This document shows, piece by piece, positions 9,269-17,549 of a stretch of 64,000 nt of DNA. Origin of the DNA: Mycolicibacterium peregrinum (GTDB lineage: Bacteria; Actinomycetota; Actinomycetes; Mycobacteriales; Mycobacteriaceae). The stretch covers positions 124,001 to 188,000 of the forward strand of contig NZ_LQPP01000040.1 of NCBI RefSeq assembly GCF_002102345.1, given 5' to 3'. Every line of letters starts with the position of its first letter. Position 1 is the stretch's first letter. The translations under genes were made by a program, and so were the position numbers. The notes under the pieces were generated by a model, which saw only the letters and a program-made list of their open reading frames with translations, did no database searches and was not told the origin of the DNA.

Positions 9269-10761
9269 CCGGTTTGGCGCGCCGCCGCGTGGGTTCCGGC
9301 GCGGCGCCCGAAGAACGACCCTTCGCCGAGTTGCACTCCGCTGGCGTAGCCCTCGCCGTCCTGGGCGATGTTGGAGGCGCAGGCCCCCGCTGCGTACAGG
9401 CCCGGGATGACGCTGCCGTCCTCGCGCAGCACCTCACCGTCGATGGAGACCGTCAACCCGCCCATCGTGAATCCCGAATACATGGCGATGCCGAGGGACA
9501 GGTCGAATGCGGCGTAGGGCCCGGTGTCCTGCACCGCGATGTAGTCGGGTTGCTTGTGGAAGTCGGGATCTTCACCGTTGGCCGCGTTCTTGTTGTAGCG
9601 GTCCAGCGTCGCGGCCAGGTTGCCGGCCGGGATGCCCAGTGCCTCTTCGGCTTCGGCGATCGTCTCGTAGCCGTCGATGAACTTGATGAGCGGCATGGCC
9701 GGCATCTCCATGTGTTGCTCATCCACGATGAGGTACGCCTGCTGGTCGGGCTGTCGCAGGACGAATGCCGAGGTACGCGAGTGGTAGGAGTCCTCGGTGA
9801 CGAAGCGTTGGCCCTGGTTGTTGACGATCACGCCGGTCAACAGGATCTCCGGCGGGTAGGCCGCGGCGGTGATGAACAACTGGTCCATGCCGTTGGCCAC
9901 GCCGCCAGCCGCGACACCCATGCGGATACCCAGGCCATCGTCGTTGGGGTTGCCCAGGATGTAGGGCTCCACCTCACCGTGGTGCTTGGTGCGACGCTTC
10001 TTGCCGAGCGCCGGGGTGTACTCGGCGACCATCTCGGGGTTCATCGCGAATCCGCCGGCCGTGATGATGACCGATTTCGCTTTCACGCAACCGGTTTCAC
10101 CGAAGTGCTTCCACTTCACCCCGACCACGGGGCGGTCCTGCGCGCTGCCGTCGACGATCAGGTTGGTGGCTCCCACCTCGTATCGGATCGTGACGCCCAG
10201 CGTCTCAGCGCGTTTCAGCAGGAGATCGATCACCATCGCCGCGCCGCCCAACTCGCCGGGCACGGGAACCGAGTGACCGCGGGGCGCCGGCTTCGCCTGT
10301 TCGGTGAACGGCCAGACCTTCTCGTTGCCGGTGTAGGACAGCCCCTCGGTGCCCGGCGGGACCACCACCTTGCCCGGGTAGAAGCTGCGCTCGAACTGAA
10401 AGCCCAGTGCCTCAAGCCAATTGAAATGCTCGACACTGCCGTCGCTGTAGGCGCGGATCTTGGCCAGATCGGGTTCGCGCGAGACGGCGACCAGATACTT
10501 GTACATCTCCTCGGCGGTGTCGGGATGCCCGGTGGCCTCCTGCACCGCGGTGCCGCCGCCGAGGTAGAAGTGCCCGCCGGCCATCGCGGTGGTGCCGCCG
10601 GCCGCGGCGGCCTTCTCCAACACCAGGACCCGGGCACCCTCGGCAGCAGCACTGACCGCGGCACAACCTCCGGCGATGCCGAATCCGATGACCACGACAT
10701 CGAACTCGTCGGACCAGGTTTCGACCTCGGAGGCCTCTAGGACCTCGGGGATTTCCTTCAC
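9265..10761 (-). CDS. FAD-binding dehydrogenase, KstD/fumarate-reductase flavoprotein family (Rv1817-like)
   Basis: 498 residues from GTG 10761, which overlaps the VOC stop in GTGA. The N-terminus has the Rossmann FAD fingerprint DVVVIGFGIAGGCAAVSAA, then AGGTTAMAGGHFYLGGG. The C-terminus has the second FAD segment, GLYAAGACASNIAQDGEGYA. This layout is shared by 3-ketosteroid dehydrogenases and related FAD-binding-2 oxidoreductases. The substrate is not determined, but a KstR-type operator ahead of the pair (11286-11301) suggests a steroid- or lipid-related oxidation. The stop overlaps the end of the convergent second BacA gene by a few bases. Confidence 0.85.
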   Translation of the reverse strand: MKEIPEVLEASEVETWSDEFDVVVIGFGIAGGCAAVSAAAEGARVLVLEKAAAAGGTTAMAGGHFYLGGGTAVQEATGHPDTAEEMYKYLVAVSREPDLAKIRAYSDGSVEHFNWLEALGFQFERSFYPGKVVVPPGTEGLSYTGNEKVWPFTEQAKPAPRGHSVPVPGELGGAAMVIDLLLKRAETLGVTIRYEVGATNLIVDGSAQDRPVVGVKWKHFGETGCVKAKSVIITAGGFAMNPEMVAEYTPALGKKRRTKHHGEVEPYILGNPNDDGLGIRMGVAAGGVANGMDQLFITAAAYPPEILLTGVIVNNQGQRFVTEDSYHSRTSAFVLRQPDQQAYLIVDEQHMEMPAMPLIKFIDGYETIAEAEEALGIPAGNLAATLDRYNKNAANGEDPDFHKQPDYIAVQDTGPYAAFDLSLGIAMYSGFTMGGLTVSIDGEVLREDGSVIPGLYAAGACASNIAQDGEGYASGVQLGEGSFFGRRAGTHAAARQTG

Positions 10762-11258
10762 TGCTGCTCCTGTTTCACATACTCGAAGAACGCCCGGATC
10801 TCGGGCGGGATGTAAGCGATCTCCAGATACGGCACCCCGGCGCCGGCGGCCGAGAGGTAGGCGAATTTCATTCCCCCGGGCATCTCGCCGTGACACACCG
10901 CGGGGGTCCCGTTGCCTTCGGCGTCGCGCAGCCGTGCGTCGAACGCCTCCGGGTCGGCCGCCTCGACACAGATGTGGTGCAGGCCGGACCCGTGCCGTTC
11001 GAGGAACTCCGTGTAGACACTCTCGCCGCGCACCGGTGCGATCAGTTCCAGCTGGGTGTCACCGGCGTAGCTCAGCGAGATGTCGGCGACGAAATCGGCA
11101 GGCTTGCCGCGGTATTGACACGTCTCAGGGCCGAAATGAACGGCGGGCATGCGCACCCACCGGCGCGCGCCCAGCAGGGTGGACAGGGCCTGTTCGGTGG
11201 CAGCCAGGTCAGCGGTGACCCAGGCGATCTGGACAGGTGTCTGGTTAAGCATCGCCAT
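10758..11258 (-). CDS. VOC (glyoxalase/bleomycin resistance) superfamily protein
   Basis: About 166 residues from ATG 11258; an in-frame GTG at 11273 is an alternative. It shows the beta-alpha-beta-beta-beta repeat pattern of the VOC fold: VQIAWVTADLAATEQALSTL at the start and GLHHICVEAADPEAFDARL in the middle, with metal-ligand candidates HHIC and the Glu of YLEIAYIPPE. Such proteins act as epimerases, dioxygenases or lyases; the reaction cannot be named from sequence alone. It is translationally coupled to the FAD dehydrogenase downstream, and both sit behind the KstR-like operator. Confidence 0.8.
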   Translation of the reverse strand: MAMLNQTPVQIAWVTADLAATEQALSTLLGARRWVRMPAVHFGPETCQYRGKPADFVADISLSYAGDTQLELIAPVRGESVYTEFLERHGSGLHHICVEAADPEAFDARLRDAEGNGTPAVCHGEMPGGMKFAYLSAAGAGVPYLEIAYIPPEIRAFFEYVKQEQQ

Positions 11259-11285
11259 GAGAATATCGCCCACCCGCCAGGATGG

Positions 11286-11301
11286 CTAGAACGTGTTCTA
11301 G
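11286..11301. promoter_or_regulatory. KstR-type operator
   Basis: CTAGAACGTGTTCTAG: two perfect 7-bp arms around a 2-base centre. It fits the published KstR consensus TnnAACnnGTTnnA at every fixed position (11287-11300). It lies 13-28 bases upstream of the VOC start candidates and just beyond the stop of the S1 protease gene, so it most likely controls the VOC-FAD dehydrogenase pair. KstR is the TetR-family repressor of mycobacterial cholesterol catabolism, relieved by steroid CoA thioesters. Binding here is inferred, not shown. Confidence 0.7.
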
Positions 11302-11317
11302 TTAGCGGAATGGCGAG

Positions 11318-12016
11318 TCAGGGCTGCCCGACGAGATTCGAAACCTCGCCGGCGAGCGGTGCGCCGTCACTGCGGGCTTGGCCACTCGCGTTCTGCCAGG
11401 AGACCGCGGCCGGATAGTTACCCCACGTGCTGTTGAACATGCCCACGATGGCAGCACGACCGTCGGGGGTGACGATGTACACCGGACCACCGGAATCGCC
11501 TTTTTGACTCACCACACCGTTGGCCATGGTGAACCAGCCATTGTTCACGGCCTCGACGGTGCCGCAGGTCTCTCCGGTCACCACGCCGAAGTGGCAGACC
11601 GGGGCGCCCGGCGTCGGCACCACGGCGGGATCCTCGACCAGCATCCGTCCACCGGGCAGGATGTTGTTCACCACGACGTCGCCGGCCAGTTGGATGGTCT
11701 CCCAATCGGAGATCATGTGATTGGTGTCGACCGTGGCGCCGTCGGGCGTGTTGTCCCGGTAAGAACCCATGTGCCCGATGAAATTGCCGTCCCGGTCGTT
11801 CACCGGCCCACCGCCGCGGCAGTGCCCGGCGGTGAATCCGACCCGACTCCCCTGGTCCACGAAGCCGAGGGTGCACAAATTGGTGCCTTGGCGAATTTCC
11901 ATCCCCGGGTACACCAGCGAACCCGCCGCAGCCGCCGTCGGTACCGGACATGCCAGCAGCCCCGCCACCGGCACCACCGCCATCGCCCGTATCGCCCCAC
12001 CAAGCCAACTGTTCAC
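11318..12016 (-). CDS. Secreted chymotrypsin-like (S1) serine protease (Rv1815-like)
   Basis: 232 residues with an N-terminal signal peptide (hydrophobic AMAVVPVAGLLACPVPTAAAAG; cleavage probably after AAA). The mature part has the S1 catalytic histidine motif FTAGHC and the catalytic serine motif KGDSGGPVY; the Asp is probably in the ATVDTNHMISDWE region. Cysteines occur as C...GHC and CHF...ETC, allowing disulfides. The protein is predicted to be exported and proteolytically active; substrates are unknown. GTG start at 12016. It corresponds in position to Rv1815 of M. tuberculosis. Confidence 0.85.
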   Translation of the reverse strand: MNSWLGGAIRAMAVVPVAGLLACPVPTAAAAGSLVYPGMEIRQGTNLCTLGFVDQGSRVGFTAGHCRGGGPVNDRDGNFIGHMGSYRDNTPDGATVDTNHMISDWETIQLAGDVVVNNILPGGRMLVEDPAVVPTPGAPVCHFGVVTGETCGTVEAVNNGWFTMANGVVSQKGDSGGPVYIVTPDGRAAIVGMFNSTWGNYPAAVSWQNASGQARSDGAPLAGEVSNLVGQP

Positions 12017-12137
12017 GGCCGGCCTCCCTCGCTTTCGGACGTGGTGAAAGTCACCCTACCGATTTCAATATCGGTCACGCGGCAACTTCGTTACCGGGGG
12101 TACCCACAACCCGCGAGATCCAGCGCAAGAAACAACG

Positions 12138-12165
12138 ACGGCCCGGACCAATTGGTCCGGGCCGT
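12138..12165 (-). terminator. Perfect palindrome, likely terminator of the lectin gene
   Basis: A 28-base perfect palindrome (12-bp GC-rich stem ACGGCCCGGACC, loop AATT) lies 23 bases past the lectin-LysM stop. On the minus strand the hairpin is followed by CGTTGTTTCTTG, an imperfect U-rich tail. The simplest reading is an intrinsic terminator separating this gene from the protease gene. Confidence 0.7.
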
Positions 12166-12188
12166 GCGTCCGTTCAGGTCTGGTCAGG

Positions 12189-12797
12189 TCAGGGAATCGT
12201 CAGGACCTGGCCGGGGTGAATCAGATCGGGATTGGCGATGCCGCTGGCATCGGCGATCTGCTGGTAGCGGTTGCCATCGCCGTAGAAGCGCTCGGCGATC
12301 GCCCACAGGGTGTCGCCGGACACCACGGTGTAGGTGCGCGGCTCGGGGGCCGGCGGGGGTGGCGGCGGCGCAGCCGGCTCGGGTGCGGCCACGGGCTCCT
12401 CGACGGCGGCCGGGGCAACCTCAACCTCGGGCGCGGCGGCCTCGGGTGCCGGTGGCGGCGGCTCGGAGGTCTCGGTCTTGGACGACCATGCGGGACCGTC
12501 CGCGGCGTACAGCACCAGGTTGCGGTCGTCCTGGAGAACCAGCTTGACGTCCTTCTTGCCCTTGGTGTCGGTGTGCCACACCGGCTTCTCCGAGGTGTAC
12601 AGCACGAAGTTGCCGTCGGTCTGCACCTCGGCGCGCACCACGTCCTGGCCGTTGGTGGAAGTAGACCAGACCGCTTGGCCACGTGCCTCCAACACGAGGT
12701 TGCCGTCATCCTGCAACGTCAGCGTGTACGCGCCGTTGTTGGAGGTGAGCGAACCACCCTTCTCCAGCTTCTGTCCTTCGGTCAGTGTGTCTCCCAC
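12189..12797 (-). CDS. Bulb-type mannose-binding lectin with C-terminal LysM domain
   Basis: 202 residues. The start is GTG 12797, preceded by AAAGGGG at good spacing; in-frame sequence further upstream looks non-coding. The N-terminal B-lectin domain has three sugar-site motifs of the QxDxNxVxY type: LQDDGNLVLE (Y replaced by E), QTDGNFVLY and LQDDRNLVLY. Then comes a Pro/Ala/Glu-rich linker (about residues 105-150) and a LysM domain (YTVVSGDTLWAIAERFYGDG to GQVLTIP) that should bind peptidoglycan. A similar mannose-binding lectin is known from M. smegmatis. No signal peptide is visible, so its export route is unclear. Confidence 0.88.
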   Translation of the reverse strand: MGDTLTEGQKLEKGGSLTSNNGAYTLTLQDDGNLVLEARGQAVWSTSTNGQDVVRAEVQTDGNFVLYTSEKPVWHTDTKGKKDVKLVLQDDRNLVLYAADGPAWSSKTETSEPPPPAPEAAAPEVEVAPAAVEEPVAAPEPAAPPPPPPAPEPRTYTVVSGDTLWAIAERFYGDGNRYQQIADASGIANPDLIHPGQVLTIP

Positions 12798-13089
12798 GCA
12801 TTGCCCCTTTCGTGACCGTGATCCGGGTTGTCGCACCCGGGTTCTGTCGACCTTACTGACTTCGAGTTTGCTTTGGTGCCATTCGGCTCGGCTCGAATTC
12901 AAACGTCGCACCAACACTGGGAAACACCGGGTATCTGGACGGCGGACGGCGCGAATCTGCGGCGCCCGGCGTGTCGCACTTCGAGCCGCGGCTACCGGTC
13001 AGCCCGAGCCAGCCGGAATAGTAGGTCGCGTCAATTCCCGTGCCGGCCAATGATTCTGGCCGCACCTTCGAGAAGTGGGCCGACCCGCG

Positions 13090-13998
13090 TCAGCCGACCG
13101 GCTGAGTTTCTTCAGAGGATTCGGCGGGCTGCCAGCCGGGAGGGCCGAACACGAAGCCCAACCGGTCACGCAATCGGCGGGCCCGTCGCACGTCGCGGGC
13201 GATCGCCACGTACTCGTGGGTCTGCAGTTTCCAGATGTTGAAGGTGCCGACCGGCTTGGTCAGCCCGTAGTGCGGACGGAACACCTCAGGTTGGAACGTC
13301 CCGAACATCCGGTCCCAGATGATGAGGATGCCGCCGTAGTTGCGGTCAAGATACAACTGGTCACGCCCATGGTGCACCCGGTGATGGGACGGCGTGTTGA
13401 AGACGAATTCGATTGGCCGCCACAACTTTCCGACCCGCTCCGTGTGCACCCAGAACTGGTAGACCAGGTTCAGCGAGAAGCTGGCGAACACCAGCCACGG
13501 CGGAATCCCGAGCAGGGGCAACGGAATCCAGGCCAGGATCTCACCGCTGTTGTTCCATTTCTGGCGCAGCGCGGTCGCGAAGTTGTAGTACTCACTGGAG
13601 TGGTGGGCCTGATGTGTCGCCCAGATCAACCGCACCCGGTGCGCAATGCGGTGGTAGGTGTAGAACAGCAGGTCCACCCCGACGATCGCGATCACCCAGG
13701 TGTACCACCGGTCCCCCGACAGGTGCCACGGTGCCAGGTAGGCGTAGATGGCGGCATAGCCGAGCAGCGCCAGCAGTTTCCATCCGGCAGTGGTGAGGAT
13801 CGACACCAGCCCCATCGAGATGCTCGCCCAGGCATCGCGGGTGTCGAACGCGCCTGCGGGCTGTCGTTGGGATTCGATGCGCTCCAGGCGACGGGCGGCG
13901 AACCACTCCACGGTCAACAACACCAGGAAGAACGGAATCGCGAAGAACACCGGATCCCGCATCGGCGGGGGCAGGAAGTCCAGGACGGACGCGATCAT
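13090..13998 (-). CDS. Fatty acid hydroxylase / sterol desaturase family membrane protein
   Basis: 302 residues from ATG 13998. Several transmembrane helices (FFAIPFFLVLLTVEWF; WYTWVIAIVGVDLLFY; others) surround the di-iron histidine clusters of this family: YHRIAHR, HQAHHSSE and NTPSHHRVHHGRD. Members hydroxylate or desaturate lipid substrates at the membrane using O2. The substrate is not evident. The gene stands alone, divergent from the SMR pair. Confidence 0.88.
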   Translation of the reverse strand: MIASVLDFLPPPMRDPVFFAIPFFLVLLTVEWFAARRLERIESQRQPAGAFDTRDAWASISMGLVSILTTAGWKLLALLGYAAIYAYLAPWHLSGDRWYTWVIAIVGVDLLFYTYHRIAHRVRLIWATHQAHHSSEYYNFATALRQKWNNSGEILAWIPLPLLGIPPWLVFASFSLNLVYQFWVHTERVGKLWRPIEFVFNTPSHHRVHHGRDQLYLDRNYGGILIIWDRMFGTFQPEVFRPHYGLTKPVGTFNIWKLQTHEYVAIARDVRRARRLRDRLGFVFGPPGWQPAESSEETQPVG

Positions 13999-14073
13999 GT
14001 GGACTCCTCGTTGAGCTGGGCGAACTCTCCTACGGTACTCACCCGCCGACGCGGGCTCGGATAGGTTTGTCCG

Positions 14074-14409
14074 GTGCAGAAGTGGGCGTTGTTGATCGGG
14101 GCCGTCATCACCGAAGTCACCGCCACGCTGTCGCTGCGCGCGTCCCAGGACCATTCGGGGTGGCTGGTGCTGGTGGTGGCCGGCTACCTGGCCGCGTTCG
14201 TGTTGCTGACCCTGGTGCTGCGGGCGGGAATGCCCGTCGGCGTCGCCTACGGCATCTGGGGTGCGCTGGGTACCGCGGCGACCGCCGTGCTGGCCGCGGC
14301 ATTGTTCGGCGACCCGTTCACCTGGCCGATCGTGGCGGGTATCGGTCTGATCATCGCCGGCGTGCTGCTGGTCGAACTCGGGTCGCATCCGCGTCAGGCC
14401 GAATCATGA
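14074..14409 (+). CDS. Small multidrug resistance (SMR) efflux subunit 1
   Basis: 111 residues with four hydrophobic helices. The membrane-embedded glutamate essential in SMR transporters is present in the first helix (LLIGAVITEVTATLSLRAS), and GMPVGVAYGIWGALG matches the family. GTG start. Its stop overlaps the start of a second SMR gene (ATGA), so the pair probably forms a hetero-oligomeric drug/proton antiporter, as in paired SMR systems such as EbrAB. Confidence 0.88.
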   Translation: MQKWALLIGAVITEVTATLSLRASQDHSGWLVLVVAGYLAAFVLLTLVLRAGMPVGVAYGIWGALGTAATAVLAAALFGDPFTWPIVAGIGLIIAGVLLVELGSHPRQAES

Positions 14410-14744
14410 TGTGGCTGGCCCTGACCGGGGCGATCCTGGTCGAGGTGTTCGCCACGCTCGGGCTGCGTGCCTCGGACGGATTCCGGCGCAAGGCGTGGAT
14501 CGTGCCGGTGATCGCCGGCTACGTACTGTCGTTCTACCTGCTGTGGCTGGCCCTGTCGTTGGGTGTGCCCGTGGGGATCGCCTACGGCATCTGGACCGCG
14601 TGCGGGGTCGCGCTGGTCGCGATCATCGCCAGGTTCCTGTTCCGGGAACCGCTGACACCGGTGATGATGCTCGGTATCGCGCTAATCGTGTCGGGTGTGT
14701 TCACGATCGAGCTGGCCGGCATCGGCCCCGGGACGGTGCCCTGA
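14406..14744 (+). CDS. Small multidrug resistance (SMR) efflux subunit 2
   Basis: 112 residues, ATG at 14406 within the ATGA overlap with subunit 1. Four helices; the catalytic glutamate is in ALTGAILVEVFATLGLRAS and the conserved segment is GVPVGIAYGIWTACG. It pairs with the preceding gene. The last 63 bases overlap antisense with the 3' end of the convergent MFS gene. Confidence 0.88.
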   Translation: MMWLALTGAILVEVFATLGLRASDGFRRKAWIVPVIAGYVLSFYLLWLALSLGVPVGIAYGIWTACGVALVAIIARFLFREPLTPVMMLGIALIVSGVFTIELAGIGPGTVP

Positions 14745-15905
14745 CGACGGCCGCCCGGACAGCACCCCGGCCAGCAGCGCGGCGACCAACCCGGCCAGCG
14801 GCACGACCAGGAGACCGACCCGCAACCCGGCCGCATCGGCGACGAGCCCGACCAGCAGTGGCGCACCGAAGAAACCCACCCGCATGAGCCAGGTGACCAC
14901 GGTCAGGCCGGTCCCCGGTCGCAGCCCCGGCAGCTGATCGGCGCCGTGCATCGCGGCCGGCACCAGCGTGGCCACTCCCAGACCAGCCAGCGCGAAACCG
15001 GCGATCGTGGTGACGATGTTCGGGAAGGCCAGCGCGGTCCCCATCCCGGCGGCGGCGATCACGCCGCCCGCCCGTGCCACCGTGGCCTCGCCGAACCGGT
15101 CGACCAGCCGGTCACCGATCAGCCGTCCCACGAACATGAAGCCGACCAGCGCGATGTATCCGAAGACGGCCACGGCCGGCGGGGTGTGCAGGTAATCGCG
15201 CAGATACAGGGTGGCCCAGGAACTCCCGGAATCCTCGACCGTGGCGCCTGCGATCGCGATCAGCACCAGGGCCAGCAGGATCAGGTACACCCGCGGCCCT
15301 GCCCTCGTTCCGGCCGGGGCGTGCGCTGCCGGATGATCGTCATGGTCGGGTCCGGGGAGCAGGTAGCGGTAGGCGACCACCGCCACCGCGCTCAACAACC
15401 CAGCAGCCACCGAGAGGTGGATGGCCCGCGGGATTCCCAAGGCGATTGCCCCGGCACCGGTGAGACCACCGAGGATCGCGCCTGCAGCCCACACCGCATG
15501 CAGCGAGTTGATGATCGACCGGCCGTGTTCGCGCTGCAGCCGCAGTCCGTGTGCGTTCTGGGCGACATCCACCACCGAATCGCAGGCCCCGGCCAGGAAC
15601 AACGCGGCGGCCAGCAGCAGCGGTGCGCTCGCCATACCGGCTGCGACGACGAAGGCGGCCAGCGCCACGGTGCCGATGACCGCCACCCGTGCGCTGCGGA
15701 ACCGTCGGATCAGGGTCGCCGCGGTCAATCCGGCCACCAGCGCGCCGCCGGAGAACGAGGCGACGGCCGCGCCGTATACGGCATTGCTCAGGTGAAGGTC
15801 GCTCTTGATCTCCGGATAGCGCGGCAGCAGATTGGCGAAGATCGCGCCGTTGGTCAGGAACAGCGCCCCGACCGCGATCCGGGCCCGGCGCAACGCGGAT
15901 GCCAC
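14682..15905 (-). CDS. Major facilitator superfamily transporter
   Basis: 407 residues from GTG 15905, about twelve hydrophobic helices, with the MFS motif-A-like loop in the second half (VGRLIGDRLVDRFG). Its short hydrophilic C-terminal tail (SGRPSSGHRPGADAGQLDRE) is encoded on the strand opposite the end of the second SMR gene. Substrate unknown; sugar/drug-type MFS proteins of this size are typical exporters. It stands next to, but is not clearly co-transcribed with, the leftward SDR gene. Confidence 0.85.
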   Translation of the reverse strand: MASALRRARIAVGALFLTNGAIFANLLPRYPEIKSDLHLSNAVYGAAVASFSGGALVAGLTAATLIRRFRSARVAVIGTVALAAFVVAAGMASAPLLLAAALFLAGACDSVVDVAQNAHGLRLQREHGRSIINSLHAVWAAGAILGGLTGAGAIALGIPRAIHLSVAAGLLSAVAVVAYRYLLPGPDHDDHPAAHAPAGTRAGPRVYLILLALVLIAIAGATVEDSGSSWATLYLRDYLHTPPAVAVFGYIALVGFMFVGRLIGDRLVDRFGEATVARAGGVIAAAGMGTALAFPNIVTTIAGFALAGLGVATLVPAAMHGADQLPGLRPGTGLTVVTWLMRVGFFGAPLLVGLVADAAGLRVGLLVVPLAGLVAALLAGVLSGRPSSGHRPGADAGQLDREHTRHD

Positions 15906-15915
15906 TGAGCCGACA

Positions 15916-16842
15916 CTACTGCGCGGCCCCGGGCCAGTGGACCGCCGGCACCAACCGTTCGCTGACCTGCCACAGGTCTGCCGCCTTGGCCTCGTCGTAG
16001 GAATCTCGTGAGGAACGGATCCGGCGGGTGCCTTCGAAGTACGCGCCGGTGACGCCGTCGAGGCCCGGATCGGCGACCACCGCGGCGAGATTGGCGCCGG
16101 AGCGTCGGGTGCTGTTGACGTTGGGCAGTACCCGTAGCGCCGGCGTGAGCAGGCGCCAGGCCAGCCGCTGGATGCCCGAGTAGTCCCTGGCGAGCCCCGA
16201 ACCCGGCATCAAGCCGGGGTCGAACGCGTTGACCGTGATTCCGCCGGCCCCGTGGCCCAGCCGCCGGTCCAACTCATAGCTGAACAGCACGTTGCACAGT
16301 TTGGAGGTGGTGTAGCGACGCCGACCTTCTTCGCCGGTCAGCCCGCCGGGCGGCGGACGAAGAAGTTCCTCAGCTGAGTTATATTGCGGCGCAGGCATAC
16401 CCGTAAACCTGTCTGGATCGTGGGTACCGCTGCTGACCACCACGATCCGCGCCGGGGCAGTGAGCGCGGCGAGCACCTGCTGCACCAGGGCGAAATGACC
16501 GAGATGGTTGACGCCGAAGGTCATCTCGTAGCCGTCCGCCGTCGTCTGGGCGCCCGCTACCAACTGGAGCCCGGCGTTGCACACCAGCGCGCGCAGCGGC
16601 GGTAGGCCACGGTGCGGCAACCCGGCGGCGAAGTTCCGCACCGACTGCAGCGATGCCAGGTCGAGCTCACCCACCGTGGTACGTCCGGGAGAGTCCAGGC
16701 GAGCCGCCGCGTCGGCGCCACGTTCGGTGTCGCGCACTGCGAGCACAACATGCCAGCCCGGATCGGATTCCAGGAGGGCTCGGGCACATTCGAAGCCCAG
16801 CCCCGTGTTCGCGCCGGTGATGATCGCGGTCTTGTCGGTCAC
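15916..16842 (-). CDS. Short-chain dehydrogenase/reductase
   Basis: 308 residues from GTG 16842. This start overlaps the TetR stop (GTGA) and follows a strong GGAGG; an upstream ATG at 16887 lies inside the TetR gene and was rejected. Cofactor motif TGANTGLG (classical TGxxxGxG), NAG motif VCNAG, catalytic S in VVSSGTH and YTTSK active-site Tyr/Lys. Resembles light-dependent protochlorophyllide reductase/retinol dehydrogenase-like SDRs that use NADP(H). Translationally coupled to the TetR regulator, which probably controls it. Confidence 0.85.
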   Translation of the reverse strand: MTDKTAIITGANTGLGFECARALLESDPGWHVVLAVRDTERGADAAARLDSPGRTTVGELDLASLQSVRNFAAGLPHRGLPPLRALVCNAGLQLVAGAQTTADGYEMTFGVNHLGHFALVQQVLAALTAPARIVVVSSGTHDPDRFTGMPAPQYNSAEELLRPPPGGLTGEEGRRRYTTSKLCNVLFSYELDRRLGHGAGGITVNAFDPGLMPGSGLARDYSGIQRLAWRLLTPALRVLPNVNSTRRSGANLAAVVADPGLDGVTGAYFEGTRRIRSSRDSYDEAKAADLWQVSERLVPAVHWPGAAQ

Positions 16843-17447
16843 TTTTCCTCCAGGAGTATCGGAATGAGCGCCGTGACCGCCTGCCACAGCCGCCGGTACA
16901 TGCGGGCCACGTCGGTGGTGTCCGGTTCGAGGTGCGCGGCGAAGAACACTCCGTCTGACTGAGCGACGGCGAATGCGGTGAGTTCGGCCACCACCTGCTC
17001 GATGCGGCGTGGCGGTAGGCCGGGCGGCAACTGGCTGCGCACGGCGGCAGAGAATCGTGCGATCGCGGTGTCACGCACGCGGCGCACCACCGCCGTCACC
17101 GTCGGATCATCGCCGCGTTCCAGCGACAGCAGGTACAGGATGCGGAGGAATTCCGGGCGCTGCACCTGCAGATCCGCCAGCACCGCCAACTGCTCGTCGA
17201 TGCCGCCGCTGCTCGGTATCGCCGCGAAGAAGCGGTCGGCTCCGCGTTCCATCACCGCCGCGAGAACACCGTCCTTGGATCCGAAATGCCAGTAGATGGA
17301 GCTGGCCGGGAGGCCGCAGGCCTTGCGGATGTCGCTGATCGACGTCGCGGCGTAGCCGCGGGTGGCCATGAGTTGTTCGGTGGCGTCGAGAATCTGCCCC
17401 CGGGAATCCGCACCCTGCTGTTGTCGCCGCGTGATTGGAGTGGCCAC
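16839..17447 (-). CDS. TetR family transcriptional regulator
   Basis: 202 residues, GTG start. The N-terminal helix-turn-helix is clear (ILDATEQLMATRGYAATSIS then ACGLPASSIYWHFGSKDGVL); the C-terminal ligand domain is unassigned. It forms a two-gene unit with the downstream SDR, and a near-perfect inverted repeat lies 13 bases before its start, consistent with autoregulation. Divergent from malQ. Confidence 0.88.
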   Translation of the reverse strand: MATPITRRQQQGADSRGQILDATEQLMATRGYAATSISDIRKACGLPASSIYWHFGSKDGVLAAVMERGADRFFAAIPSSGGIDEQLAVLADLQVQRPEFLRILYLLSLERGDDPTVTAVVRRVRDTAIARFSAAVRSQLPPGLPPRRIEQVVAELTAFAVAQSDGVFFAAHLEPDTTDVARMYRRLWQAVTALIPILLEEK

Positions 17448-17459
17448 CTGAAATCCCGC

Positions 17460-17477
17460 CTGTAAGGATCGTTACAG
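17460..17477. promoter_or_regulatory. Inverted repeat, probable TetR operator
   Basis: CTGTAAGGATCGTTACAG is an 18-base inverted repeat with 16 of 18 positions symmetric (CTGTAA-n-GATC-n-TTACAG). It lies between the TetR gene (start 17447, leftward) and malQ (start 17550, rightward). Size and symmetry fit a TetR-dimer operator controlling the TetR-SDR unit. An effect on malQ is possible but not indicated. Confidence 0.6.
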
Positions 17478-17549
17478 ACAGCGTAGAGGGTTGGCGGCCA
17501 CCACGCCAGTGGCACGCACGATCGGCTTCTGGGCAGCAAGATTGACCCC

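Noticed and set aside
12853..13065. 70-residue minus-strand frame upstream of the lectin gene
   Set aside because: Composition unlike neighbours; no start signal; probably promoter DNA.
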